From assembly GCA_021234535.1 (NCBI GenBank), contig CM037840.1:22127059-22191058 (forward strand): 64,000 nucleotides of DNA. The letters are read 5' to 3'. The notes under the pieces were generated by a model. That model saw only the letters and a list, made by a program, of their open reading frames with translations, had not been told where the DNA came from and searched no databases. Both the position numbers and the translations under genes were made by a program. Positions 35,601-46,990 of the stretch are shown piece after piece (the stretch's first letter is position 1; every line of letters starts with the position of its first letter). The stretch is from Stichopus chloronotus (taxonomy: Eukaryota > Echinodermata > Holothuroidea > Aspidochirotida > Stichopodidae).

Positions 35601-35921
35601 CCAAAAATCTACGCTGGCTTCCCAAAGTTTTCCTGTATGATTCCTGCAGAATTATTGGAGGGCTTTTTGCCTAGCAGTACTAAAAAGGTCACTGTGTATC
35701 CTGTAACCTGATAGTAACGTACGATGTTAGTAACTCTTGTAATTGATTCCTTTGGCAAAAACATAATCATTGCTCCACCCCGATAGGTAAAGAAAGAACA
35801 CCTTTGACAATTTGGCAGTAATTTAGGCAGTAGAGTCAACGCTTGAAATCTTTTCCAAGGCTAATTTAAATTTAAAAAAACTGCACTTTAATTTCACGTT
35901 TGTCTTGAAAAATAAAGTAGA
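32611..35921. other. Intergenic, no recognised gene
   Basis: AT-rich. A (TAAA)n-like tract lies near 34492-34515. The left part of the TRIM copy B 3' UTR is expected just below 35921, with a possible ATTAAA signal on the minus strand near 35889. Confidence 0.5.
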
Positions 35922-38105
35922 TTAAGTTGCCAGTCCGAACGTAAAAAGCTTTCCTGTCTTAAATGTAGCTATAAGCAGTTTCTCGGTCCCGGTATTTTTT
36001 TCTGACATAGTAATGAACGTCCACGCATCGTCATTTACCTGTATAGTCTTCAATTGTCGGCGGCCATCTTGACTGTACTGAACAAGTCTGTGATGGAGTT
36101 TATCTGTCCTCCACAACATGTAAATGAAGTCGTTGCTGTCCGTGCATACTCGAATAGGTCCTGCGTCACCGTCTTCTATAACTGGCTTTGTGAATTCATA
36201 CATCAGTCTACTCTTTGGTCTTTCAATACTGACTGCATACGTCATCTTGCTAGTGCCATCACAAACAAGGAGATTTCCATTGTGTACAGTGATGTCAGTT
36301 GATCCTTTGACTACATCCGGTAGTGTCATTTCGTGACGATATATCAGCTGGTGGTCAAATACATACACGTCTCGGCTGCTAGTGCCGACTATGATGTCGT
36401 TGTTTTCTGGGCATGTAGCCACGCAACTCACATGATCTCTTAGAGCAATGTTTATTTCCTCACTGATGTTTTTCTTTTTATAGGAACCGTTCTGGGCATC
36501 GTAAATACCTATTTCATCCGGCTGATAAATAGTGGCAAATTTAGAGTCTGATAAATGACAACAGTAACGATATGGACAACTGTCATATTTTTTAGTTGCC
36601 TTCATCAAGTCCTGCCGTTTTATTCTCCCTTGTGTGTTGATTACGGTGATGTGTGAGCATTCGTCTGATATGCTACCAGTAACCACTAAGTCACCATCTC
36701 CGCTGCTGGCAATACCATCGATCCACCAACCATTAGCCGCTATCCCGTCTACATCTACGACAGATGATTCACAATCAGTAATGCTGACGTCTTCAACAAT
36801 CACATTTGTAATGTCGTTCACTGAAATGATTGATAAAGGCTCTAACTCCTCAAAATCGCTCGCCATTTCTTTTGTCAGAGGTTCACATGCTGATATGACA
36901 TCGGGTATACACTGAATGTTTGTCCACTCGTCATTACAAGCAACGATAGACGAAGCCGTTACTGACACGTTTTCGTACCTCTTGATAATTTGATCACAGT
37001 AATCTGCTAATTCTTTGAGTCTTTCTTCATTTTGCTCTGCCTGTCGGTCTTTCTCAGATTGCAGGTCTGCTAAGTTCTCATTTACCATATCGTACTTGTC
37101 GCTAAGTTTCCGATCAGTTCTGTCACACCGCTTATTAAACGTTTGCGATTCTTTGTCATACATTTCCTTAATTGTCTTCCTTTCTTCGTTAAATGTATCT
37201 TCCAGTTGCTTCATTGCACGTTTGAAATTCTCCTCTGTCTGACATTCTTCATCTTGCCGTCTGGTTTCTATGTCCTTTAGGCCTTTCTCCCTCACCGATT
37301 TACTTTCTTCAACTTTCTCATCTATGTTGTCGACCTGCTCTTTATGTTGATTAATGAGCTGTTCTGACTTAAATTTTACATTTTCATGCAGCTGCCACTG
37401 GGTTGCTTTGATCTTTTGTGGTAACTCATAGAGTTTTGCTTGATGTCGATCAACTTCGCCAATTCTTTTTTTCAACATATCAACTTTATTCTTTGCTAGT
37501 TCGAGAGCCGAGTGAAAGTCATGCTCGTTGTGTGCGCTGAAGATGCACTTTGTGCAAACTGGTGCATTCTCACAACTTCTACAGCATGAATGGGCTTCTC
37601 TGTCCTGGTGTGTGGGGCATTTACGACCTTCCGCCATATCTGCTAGCTCCTTCAGGGTAACGTTATTTTCGTTACCCTTCTTGAGAATTTGTCGTTTATG
37701 GTCAGAAAACATTCTACTGGTGATGTGAGTCCTGTAACACAGATCACACAGGAAATCATTGCACCTGAAGCAGTGGGCTGTGAAGCGGCTTTCGTTTCCA
37801 CAGTCCACACATTTTTTCGTATTCGTATTTTCGAATTCTATGAGCAACTTCTTAAGCTCAATCAGATGCGTGATGTGAATATCCACTTTAAAACCATCAA
37901 CACCATTCGCTGGTATAATACTTTTCTGTTTACAAACTTGGCATTCAATTAACCCATCTTTGCTTTTATTTATGGCAGTGTCCAAGCAACCCCTACAGTA
38001 TCGGTGGAAACAAGACAGCAGTTTCGGTATTTGAAACAGTTCCGAGCAAACAGGGCATCGGAGAAAGTTTTCTGGTAATTCGTTGAGACGGATATCGGTA
38101 GCCAT
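35922..38105 (-). CDS. TRIM-type RING/B-box/coiled-coil/propeller protein, copy B (putative E3 ubiquitin ligase), intact, 727 aa
   Basis: A single uninterrupted exon. The RING is complete C3HC4 (C17, C20, C32, H34, C37, C40, C55, C58). A first B-box follows at about residues 98-140 (CVDCGNESRFTAHCFRCNDF...). A second comes at about 163-205 (CPTHQ...CCRSCENAPVCTKC...H). The long charged coiled coil spans about 215-400. The C-terminal ~280 residues contain repeated blade-like strands (DLVVTGSISDECSHITVI, KFATIYQPDEIGIYDA, DIIVGTSSRDVYVFD), as in NHL/WD-type propeller TRIMs of invertebrates. The family ubiquitinates proteins in signalling and innate immunity; the target is not knowable here. The start is the first ATG, in a favourable context (AAAATGGC). 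Copy A, 16 kb to the left on the same strand, is its paralog. Confidence 0.93.
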   Translation of the reverse strand: MATDIRLNELPENFLRCPVCSELFQIPKLLSCFHRYCRGCLDTAINKSKDGLIECQVCKQKSIIPANGVDGFKVDIHITHLIELKKLLIEFENTNTKKCVDCGNESRFTAHCFRCNDFLCDLCYRTHITSRMFSDHKRQILKKGNENNVTLKELADMAEGRKCPTHQDREAHSCCRSCENAPVCTKCIFSAHNEHDFHSALELAKNKVDMLKKRIGEVDRHQAKLYELPQKIKATQWQLHENVKFKSEQLINQHKEQVDNIDEKVEESKSVREKGLKDIETRRQDEECQTEENFKRAMKQLEDTFNEERKTIKEMYDKESQTFNKRCDRTDRKLSDKYDMVNENLADLQSEKDRQAEQNEERLKELADYCDQIIKRYENVSVTASSIVACNDEWTNIQCIPDVISACEPLTKEMASDFEELEPLSIISVNDITNVIVEDVSITDCESSVVDVDGIAANGWWIDGIASSGDGDLVVTGSISDECSHITVINTQGRIKRQDLMKATKKYDSCPYRYCCHLSDSKFATIYQPDEIGIYDAQNGSYKKKNISEEINIALRDHVSCVATCPENNDIIVGTSSRDVYVFDHQLIYRHEMTLPDVVKGSTDITVHNGNLLVCDGTSKMTYAVSIERPKSRLMYEFTKPVIEDGDAGPIRVCTDSNDFIYMLWRTDKLHHRLVQYSQDGRRQLKTIQVNDDAWTFITMSEKNTGTEKLLIATFKTGKLFTFGLAT

Positions 38106-38148
38106 TTTTAGTTTGAAATTTGAAACTGCAACTCTCCTCTATGGTGAT
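38106..38148 (-). other. 5' UTR segment of TRIM copy B with 3' splice acceptor
   Basis: The acceptor ATACTTTCAG ends at 38149, 43 bases before the ATG. Its position mirrors copy A and suggests that both genes keep one intron in the 5' UTR. Confidence 0.45.
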
Positions 38149-38529
38149 CTGAAAGTATGCAAATGAGAAGGAACAAGCTAAGTGTAAGAAACATATTTAA
38201 TAATGCACGTATTCCTTATAAAACATTGCATGCGTAGGTCCAGGTCCTTATGATCTCAAAGTTAAAGTCATTAGTTGTGTTGCTGGTGATGTTTGGAAGG
38301 CAAACTAACGAAGACGACAAGTTTCTCAATTCGTGTGTCAGTACAAAAGCGTCTTTATCGAAAAAATAAAAGAATCTATTCCTGGTTGCTCTTATGGTAC
38401 CAAGAACAACGATTCCAAAATCAAAATTGATTACTAAATGAATGTGTTGTTTGCCAGTACTCAAAGAAAAGAGAGAAATAGAATGATACGAAAAATTACT
38501 GAAGGAGAGCCCTTTCATAAAAATTTTGA

Positions 38530-38770
38530 CAGTAAATATGTTTCATCCCAGGGTAGCCCATATGTTATTCATCCCACAACCACCCATATCGGGTAATTCT
38601 GGGGTCTCTGTGGGCGATTGTCCCATATGGACACCATAACTATCCCACGTGGGTCATATTGCTGGACTGACCTATATAGGCCCCTTACAGATCTTGGGTG
38701 CGAAATCATATGGGCCCCATATTATTCACCTGGATAGGGTCCATGTGTTACCTCAATGGCACCTGGCAAA
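38530..38770. repeat. Degenerate repeat of CCCATATGG-like words
   Basis: CCCATATGTTA, CCCATATCGGG, CCCATATGGAC, CCCACGTGGGT, ATATGGGCCCC and related palindromic words recur about every 20-40 bases. This looks like a dispersed marine-invertebrate repeat; I cannot place it in a family. Confidence 0.5.
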
Positions 38771-39650
38771 GGTTTGAGGATTGGAAAAAATCACCGATTG
38801 TTTTAGTCTAGGGATGCTAACGATTCTTGTCCTAGCAATAGAAAGAAAGGCAGTGGCCATCTTCAATACATTTACAAGTTTCTGCGTGACTGATAATAGC
38901 ACAAGTGTATGCTGCAGGTTTCGTTTTCTGTTGTCAGGAAAAATCGTGGTTTCTAACCTCATATAGTTGTTTTGTATGAAACTTTTCGTTTATAACCACT
39001 GTAGAAACATTGGCAATCAAATCGAACAGTACATGACAAAGCGTTTTACTTCAGAAATTGCTCAAAATGGTCCGTAAAGATGAAAAATACCAACGTCGAA
39101 TGATTTGCTCATTGTTAAACCTATTCTCTCCGTTGACCTATCTCACACGTCAAACCAAGCCAATGTATTTATAGTTAACTACTCCGATGCATATAACCCC
39201 TACCCTAATGTTGAAGAATACACACAGACGTTTGGTTTCGCCCGCACCAGAAATCACTTTTGAAATCTGACAGTGTAACTTCACTGGAGGTGATTTGACT
39301 CTAAATAGGGCAATTTTTCTTTAACCAGTTATAAATAGTTATAAATAATCATGAGTACCATATTAATATTCCAATATTTCCAGGGAGATTTGAAAGATAA
39401 TAGGTCACTCAGAGAGTGCCTCTGTGAGGACAAGCATCATGGTCAGAATAAAGTTTAAAATTGCCTCCGTAAAACTGCTTTTTATGAATCACAATAAGCC
39501 TACTTGAAAAGCGCAACATTGATCAATATCCATGTGGAGTAATTGCAGAGCTCCAGGGTGTTCTAATCTACCCAATTCCCCCGCTGACAATGATGGTAAT
39601 GATGGTATGATGGTTGTAATAATTTGAACAACCCATTTTGCCATGTGCAC

Positions 39651-39730
39651 TCGTGGCGCAGTGGCTTAGGGGTAACTCTTAATGCTTACTTAAGTAAGCG
39701 TTTTAATCATGAGTTCGAATACATAGTGTA
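39651..39730 (+). mobile_element. tRNA-derived SINE head (A and B boxes)
   Basis: TGGCGCAGTGGCTTAGG is a good RNA polymerase III A box, and GAGTTCGAATAC (39711-39722) a B box. The spacing suits a tRNA with a long variable arm (Leu/Ser-like). No intact cloverleaf acceptor stem is visible, so a SINE remnant is more likely than a working tRNA gene. Confidence 0.6.
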
Positions 39731-40373
39731 CTGATGTACCTTTCACCAATATTCTCTCTCCTCTACAGCTTAAAGGGAAAGAAATTTTAGAGTATGAAGG
39801 TCTAGAGAAACAAAACAAAACCTTCCGCAGAAAAAAACACAACAGACGTAACTCTACATAATAGCGCTATCCAGCTTTTAGTACCAAAAAAAGGATGCCC
39901 CATTTTTCTCGGCTTACCCAATCAAAAAGAGTGCCTTCTTTCTTGTCTGACAGCGAACGTGGCTGTGTTACAAGTTACTAACTCAGGCAAGTTTTTACTG
40001 CGTAATGGTGTTAATTTATTTGGGGTTAATACTATGCCTGCTAGGAGAATTGGCTGTCTAATCCAAGGCGCAAGTTTCATTGTACCGTTTGAACAGTTGG
40101 AGTTGGAAGTACTGTACTTCACGGTTTACATGCAAGTATACGAAATCCATAAGGTGTACTACATTGCCAATATGAATATTGAGATGCTTCACAAGCATGG
40201 GAACAACTGTAAAACTTCCGTTTAACTCCAATCTCCATGGGATGCAACACAAAATATTACCAAGTTTATTTTACCAAAGTTTAAGTGGATCTCGGTCTTT
40301 AGGGATGTAACCTTCAACTTATAGAAATAGCCATGGCCCAAAACCATGTTAAAGTGAATTCCTTAAAGAGCCC

Positions 40374-41525
40374 ATGACATAGAATAAAATTCAATGGAAA
40401 CAGGTTTTTCGTAATATTTGGACAAATTGATATCCAAAACTGCCGTTGATATCCCTGAGATGTCTCTCAATGTTATACAATCAACTTGAAGTTTTAAGTT
40501 TTACAGTTGAAAGCTCCTTCTTGAAAACTCTTTTTTCTAATTACTGTACTAGACAGCTTAAGACGTTCATGCACGCCCTATCGATCCACGATAATTCAAA
40601 ATGCTGCTACGTGCACATGACATGATGGATTTGCTTCAAACTTACACATATACTTTCTTGAGGCTGAATCATTTGGAGTGTCCAGGAAGTTTTTGTCCAA
40701 AGTCCCATGTGGACTCTATGGTCCACTTTACGAAATTCTGAAAATTGTTTTTCTTCCTACAAATTGCCAAAATCTTTATGGTTTGTCATCAAGATACGTT
40801 GTTAGTGGCACCTTCATTATATTCATGAATATTTGGTTCAAGGTCTCATATGTGTCCTATGGGCCCCATCTTATAAAATTCTGCAGAATGTTTCTGTTCC
40901 TACAGTCTCCTTTACGATGCTGATGCCTTCTCATGTGGCACCTTTACTGGTGTTCAGGAAATTTCACAGTGTTCAGGAAATTTCGTCAACATTGTACAAG
41001 AGAATCCGTTGGATAACAACTTTTTTTGCAGAATTTCATTAAAATGGGACACTGGCCCAATACCTTGGATGAATAATCCATGAACACTAACAACTCATCA
41101 TTGTGACAAGCCAATAAGATTGAGCATGAAAATCTGCAGGACAATAGCCATTTGCACAATTTCATCAAGTGGGCCATGGGGCCCACATGATACCTTGCAC
41201 CAAAAATTCCCGAATATCTCAAATGGACCATTACCTGAGAAACATTGTATGCAAGTTTCCAACAAATTCATGAAAGTACGTGTAAATCAAAGCATTTAAC
41301 AATTACTGTTGTGAGATAGCTCGTGCATGAATCTGATCTTAATATGACGTCATATGAAGTCATAGAGAAACAAAGATTTTTCAAAAGCGAGCCTGTGACA
41401 CGTAAAACTTTGATTCCATACCATTGGATGACGTTTCAAGTACACCAAAGGCAGTTTTGGATATCCATTTGTCCAAATCTTTAGAAAAGAACTACTTTCT
41501 ACGGCATTTTAGGCTACATGTCAGA
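40374..41525. mobile_element. ~1.15-kb foldback element (long imperfect inverted repeat)
   Basis: The left arm (about 40374-40920) is the reverse complement of the right arm (about 41000-41525). Examples: ATTTGGACAAATTGATATCC (40418 region) against ATTTGGACAAATGGATATCC read on the minus strand from about 41490; TTCATGCACGCCCTATC (40567 region) against TTCATGCACGAGCTATC from about 41333. Each arm contains two diverged direct copies of a ~145-base unit (starts near 40698 and 40840). ORFs inside it are repeat shadows. Confidence 0.75.
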
Positions 41526-41529
41526 ATCA

Positions 41530-44500
41530 CTGTCAGAAGCACCGGCTTAGTGAGACAGGCTACAGTACAATCTGTAATTTTGTGGCACCTCCACGTAAGG
41601 TAAATATTACGTCTGATTGTTAGATGTTTGGAGACTGGACATTGATGGTGTGATTGGGATACATATAGGTTGGATATGCCGTCAGTTTAATGACTTTTCC
41701 GGTACATCGTATTGTGGATTGAGTGACTTACGACACCACTGCTTCATACTGAATTTGACATACAAACCGTGTGATATCGAAACAAATGCTCCAACGTAGG
41801 GGGACAGGTCCAGGATTTTTTTTTTGGGGGGGGGGGGAACTCTAGATTCTTCCACTGTTAAAGCGTCATCCACCTGATGGCCTTAGATAAAATATGGGAC
41901 CCTCAATATGGTGTACGAATTTCAATAACAATGTCCCTGATAAGGAGAGCAACATTGAAAGGTCTGTTGTGGAATAATAAAGGTACAAACATACCAGGGT
42001 CTAGTAATAAGTAGGAATTTAGTCATTGTCTTTTGGGGTGCACGTTCACCCTCAGCTCCCCCCCCCCCCCCCACTCCCTAGTATTTCTGGAACGAAAATC
42101 TCAGTTGGGAGCACATATCACAAACTATACTACAACAAATGCTGTCTATCAAGTCAAACACTTTATGCTGCTAAGTAAACCAACCCAAAGAAATTGTCAC
42201 AAATATAAATTCCTTGGGTAAGACGATCAGAAGCTGGCACATTCTCTTTCACATTTTATCATTGAACTAGGTATTTTGATTTATCAAGCAAATGAATCTT
42301 TTCATTTAGACATGACAAATGACAAACAAAGGAGACCTTGCCATGATTTCCAAAAGAGCATGTGGACTTATTGTGTATTCTAACAACATGGGGCCAGTTT
42401 GAGTTGCCTTTAGACTAAGCATGCGTAGTTCCGGATTAAGTCGACCTTAATTTTTTTTTATTGGTGAATATCATTCTGTGCTCCATGTTTTGAGTAAAAC
42501 ATACTGCGCTGCGATACTTTGCACACTCCTGCCCACAATCATTCTATTAAAACACCCAGAAATGGACACTGTACTTGTAGAAAAGAGGACAGTCACAAAT
42601 ACTCACTTGCCTGTTTGTCATCTTTCAAAGAATACTAGTGCCCAGAGTAAATTTTCAATCGATGGGTTTATGTGAAAAGTTAATGGCATTGCTAGCTAGT
42701 GTCTTCGTTACCCAACTAAAGCTTCAACCAACAGTTAGGATCAATATACTCGGCCACCGCCAATACTTTTCTCAGACAATCCCAACCTTGGCCTTAAAGA
42801 AGAATAGAGCAATGTTTACATTCATAGTACATGGAAACAAATCCCAAAATTTTGTAAACAAATGACAACACATGTGTTGCCGCAGATTTTTCAACATTAA
42901 CATCATGATTCGCTTGTAGTGATATCCTCTGTTTAAATGCTAAACTAATTTGGCGTCGGGGTGATCTCTTGACTAGTTTACTGACTGTTTTCTCACTGTC
43001 TTCTTGATCAAATGCATCCGCACCTCATATAGAGAACCGACTGCTTAAGTGTACGACCGAACATGTAGAGTGGTTTTGTATACGCTTTGTCCGAAAACAA
43101 ATTTAGAAGTAAGTAAAGACGTTGTAGCTAGACGACAACTTTACCAATCAGAGTCCACGTTAAAAGGCGATATGTACTTTACTTTGAAAACGTGCCTAGA
43201 ACAAGTTTTGAAAATGCAGAGTTTACTTTTATAGGAAGTTAATATTACGACAGTATATGACCAAATATTTAACGATAATACTGAGATCATTTTGATATTG
43301 CTGGAAAAACGTGTCAAACTGCTTATTTTAACAAGTCACATAATAGTTCTTCGTTTTCACCTGAATAGAGGTTCGTTAATATATGTGTTATTGCAACTTT
43401 CAATCTGTACTCGGTGTCTTCATTTGATTCAGTATGCATACCGGTAAGTGCATGGGCAGGATCAAACTCGTCATGGCAAAACCGCTTTCAAAAGCTCTAA
43501 CGACATCCAAGCAAAAATAATATCTACCGACCCTCCGTCAGATCACGACGTCCAAGCAAAGTATTAACTCTTTATGGTTGGCTGTGTATGGTTGAACGTT
43601 CTGGGTACGACTTACCTATCTTTCAACGCGTTTTCCCTGTATTTGATTGGTCTACCATCCATGTGTGAACAGGTCGAGAGTTAGGCGATTTGTGTCCAGT
43701 ACGGACAACCATGCATACATATTCTCGAGGTCGACCCTCCCCCCCCCCCCTCCCTAAATTTAAGAAGTCTACTTGCTCGCCGATTGTTCCCCAGACATAG
43801 TCTGAGTATTCTCTAAGTAATTCTTCAACCTGCATAGTGGAAGCACAGGTACAGTACTCCATTATCCAGGAACAAGAGATATGCTCATGTGACAATTGAA
43901 GTGATACCACTAAAGGCCAATTCTATAAATTATAAAAATTTCCTCCATCAACGTGACTTGTAATAACATATTCATCGCTAATGTACAATCGGTTTTTCAC
44001 TATCATTTTCTTTGACACAACTTCACGTTTCCACTTCATAAGACAAAAGTATTCCATATTGTTGATGGCAGAACAAGGGCTGTATCTCAGATACATGCTT
44101 CCTCTGAAAAGATAAGCAGGTCACCCTTTCTCACCATTTTCCACGAAGGTCATTGGTCAATCACTATTTTCGGACAAAACAATTTTCTTAGCTGGAGTAC
44201 AAAGCCAATTATGGCTTTTGAAAACTGTGTAAGCACTTAATTTTAACTGCCAAAACAGCAGTCACAAATGAGAAAAGCATTATACCAAATACTGTATTGC
44301 TTATTTGTGGACTAAGTAGAAATTCTAAGGTGTATGGCGGTAAATTCAATGAACAAAAAAATTGTGACTTCAGATACCACTTTTCCACAGAACTTCTTTG
44401 TTATGAGGACAACAACCATAGCATAATACTTTGCAAACACAGACATATTTCATCAGAAACCAGCATAATGTCAGCTGCCAGATAATGCATAGATGAAGTT

Positions 44501-44820
44501 TCATCGTTATGTAGGCTGAATTAAAGACTTGTAAAATGTACAGTTTCTATACTTAAAGTTTTCTAATTAGTTCTTTCCTAAAATTTGTACTGTAAGCATT
44601 CCCAGTCCTTACCTGCAGGGCATCTCAAATACTATCTATCCATAAGGAAAGACAGAAAAGCGAAACAAAACCAACAAAAGATTTAACGTTTTCCGTTCAA
44701 GGACCCCAACCCTCATCCCCAAACCCCAACCAATTCCAACAACGATATATACTGCATCTGAAAAGAACAACTCAAAATTGTGAAATTATCTCCCCTTTCC
44801 ATTTTACGACCTCTGATAAC
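41530..44820. other. Intergenic, no recognised gene
   Basis: Contains three homopolymer G/C runs (41826-41837, 42058-42072, 43739-43750). No coding or RNA gene was recognised. Confidence 0.5.
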
Positions 44821-45300
44821 CCTACATGACCTTTGACCTTTAGGAAAAAACATGGTTCGTCTATATTCTGACCGCAGATGACCTCAGGTGACCTTTTGGC
44901 AGCCACCAAAAACAATCCCAGCCAAGATCTTTAAATGCATAAAACCCACCAGCATATACCCACTTTGAACTGTCTTGTACATTCTCTTCAAAACCCGCGA
45001 GAGTGTTGAAAAGTGTTCCCAAGCTCTTTACATTGTGACTTGTGATGACCCCACATGACCGTTGACCTACAAGAAACCCCCATGTTCTCATTGACTTAAA
45101 GGGTAGTACACACCATCCAAGTTTGAAAATGATGCAACTTGTCCTTTTCGAGATACTCCAAACATAGTATGTCTACGTTCTGCATGCTGGTGATTTCAGA
45201 TGACCTTGGACCGACACTTAAACAATCCCAGCAGAGATCTTCATACGTTCTTCCAATACACCAACTTTGACCCACCTTGCACTTCAACTTCAAACGTTAG
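44821..45300. repeat. Dispersed repeat with TGACCT half-sites
   Basis: Starts with a DR1 arrangement, TGACCT-T-TGACCT (44827-44839). Two related units follow (about 44870-45060 and 45060-45290), sharing GATGACC, AACAATCCCAGC(C/A)(A/G)AGATCTT and ACTTTGA words. Confidence 0.6.
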
Positions 45301-45346
45301 AGTGCGTTCATGAGATTTTGCCCCACACACATACAGTATATACTAC

Positions 45347-45381
45347 CAGGGAGTTGCTATTTGTCAAATAGCAACTCCCTG
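45347..45381. repeat. Perfect 16-bp hairpin with 3-base loop
   Basis: CAGGGAGTTGCTATTT (45347-45362), loop GTC, then its exact reverse complement (45366-45381). (CA)n-like sequence flanks it on both sides. Confidence 0.95.
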
Positions 45382-45599
45382 CTACTACATACACACACAT
45401 ATGCACACCCATACAAAGAATCACCATCGCAAGGATTCCATGTCCTCCTTCGGCAAGGAATCAAAACTAACCAAAAAATTAACTAGGCACGGGGCGACAA
45501 AGACTGATCTATATAGCCTTCTCTTTGATTATAACCATTGCCACAGAACTTACCATCACTTGCTACACACGCGGATCAGGAAATTTTGAAAAGGACGAT

Positions 45600-45720
45600 T
45601 GAACTCAGAGAAAAGCTGAACGTAGAGCGGGGAATTGTGGGATGACTAAGCGGAGCACCACCATCGGTTGACGGGGAGTGTGCACTAGAATACTGTTGGA
45701 CAATAATACTTCCCGGATCG
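45600..45720. repeat. Dispersed repeat family, copy 1
   Basis: Contains CTAAGCGGAGCACCACCATC, GGTTGACGGGGAG and CACTAGAATACTGTTGGA. Related segments occur at 46085, 46700 and 51890. Confidence 0.6.
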
Positions 45721-46084
45721 ACTTTCACAGTCTCCTCAAGTTAGCTCATGGGGGGATGATGGTCCTGTCAGTATTTATTTCAGTTACAAATATGTTACAA
45801 CATTATTGTGTGTTATTTTTACAGCTGCAACTCCAAGCCTTCAGAATGAGTGACGTCACATTGGTTGTTTGGTAGGGTCAAGATACTTGACGTGCGCCCA
45901 GAGGCGTCCAGAATTTTGTTTCTATCGGGGGGGGGGGGACCAGCACATGATGACGAGCCTCAACTGGTAGTGATCGGGGATCCTTTAAAACAACGTGCGA
46001 AACGGAAATACAGTATTCCTTTAGAAACCACAGTGGTGCACACACGACTTTGGACTAGGATTGACTGACAACTTTGGAAAGATT

Positions 46085-46420
46085 ACCTAAGCGGGGCGTC
46101 ACCATCAGGTGGCGAAGAGCGAACTAGAAAATGATTGGATAAAAACTACCCCTGGGTCGACGGAATCGCCCTTCCCAGGCCCCGTATAGGCAAACTCCAG
46201 AAAAAGACCCTGACAGTATCTTCTTTGATTGAATACATTATTTCTTTTTCGATATAAAAGTCTGACAAAATTTGTTCATTTTCTGATTATAAATAATGAA
46301 ATACTTGTTTGGATTCTGAACACCATTCATCCTCATTTAAACTCCTTTTTCTCTCAATCTTTGTCTTTTTATTTTAATATTGATGACCCCTTACTCCCAG
46401 TCCCTGTAGGAAGCGGAGCG
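46085..46420. repeat. Dispersed repeat family, copy 2
   Basis: Begins CTAAGCGGGGCGTCACCATC. It continues through TTGGATAAAAACTACCCCTG, CGCCCTTCCCAGGC and AAAAGTCTGACAAAATTTGT, and ends TTTGTCTTTTTATTTTAATA. Confidence 0.65.
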
Positions 46421-46699
46421 GCTGACCGTCTCTGCTCTAATTGCTCCGCCAGTGTTCAAAAATAATTAACAGTCTAGCCAATTCGCTTCATTCTTGAATT
46501 AAATTTATTCTATGTACTTTGGTGATGAGGCTATCGTGTGATCGGGTGTGATGTTTGCAGGATTTCCTGGTTTCTCTGAGGGAGCTTCGAAAAACAACTT
46601 TCACAGGCTGCTATTCTATCGTGCATATTCATGATTCTACCTCTATGTCATATTATAACACTTTCATATCATTGCCTCTAACTCTGTAATGTCTTATTG

Positions 46700-46990
46700 T
46701 TTTTGGCGAGGAGCAAACTATATGTTTGGATAAAACCACCCCTAGATTTCCGGAAATTGCCCTTCCCTGGCTTCGTGAGCAAGCTTCAGGAAATTACCCT
46801 GTCTTCAAACTGGAAAACATTTCTTTCTTGCTACAAAAGTCTCACAAAATTTATTCATTTTTCGTTGTAAAGAATGAAATACATGCTTGAATTCTGACGG
46901 CAGAATGTGGGCAACACCATGCATCATATTTCACATTCACGTCATTTTTTTTTTTTCATTCTTTGTCTTTCTATTTCAATATTGGCGAGC
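46700..46990. repeat. Dispersed repeat family, copy 3 (tandem to copy 2)
   Basis: Repeats the second half of copy 2 with divergence: TTGGATAAAACCACCCCTAG, GCCCTTCCCTGGC, AAAAGTCTCACAAAATTTAT and TTTGTCTTTCTATTTCAATA. The copies lie about 600 bases apart in the same orientation. Confidence 0.65.

Noticed and set aside
40678..41231. ORFs of about 70-80 codons on both strands
   Set aside because: They lie in the arms of the foldback element and mirror one another.
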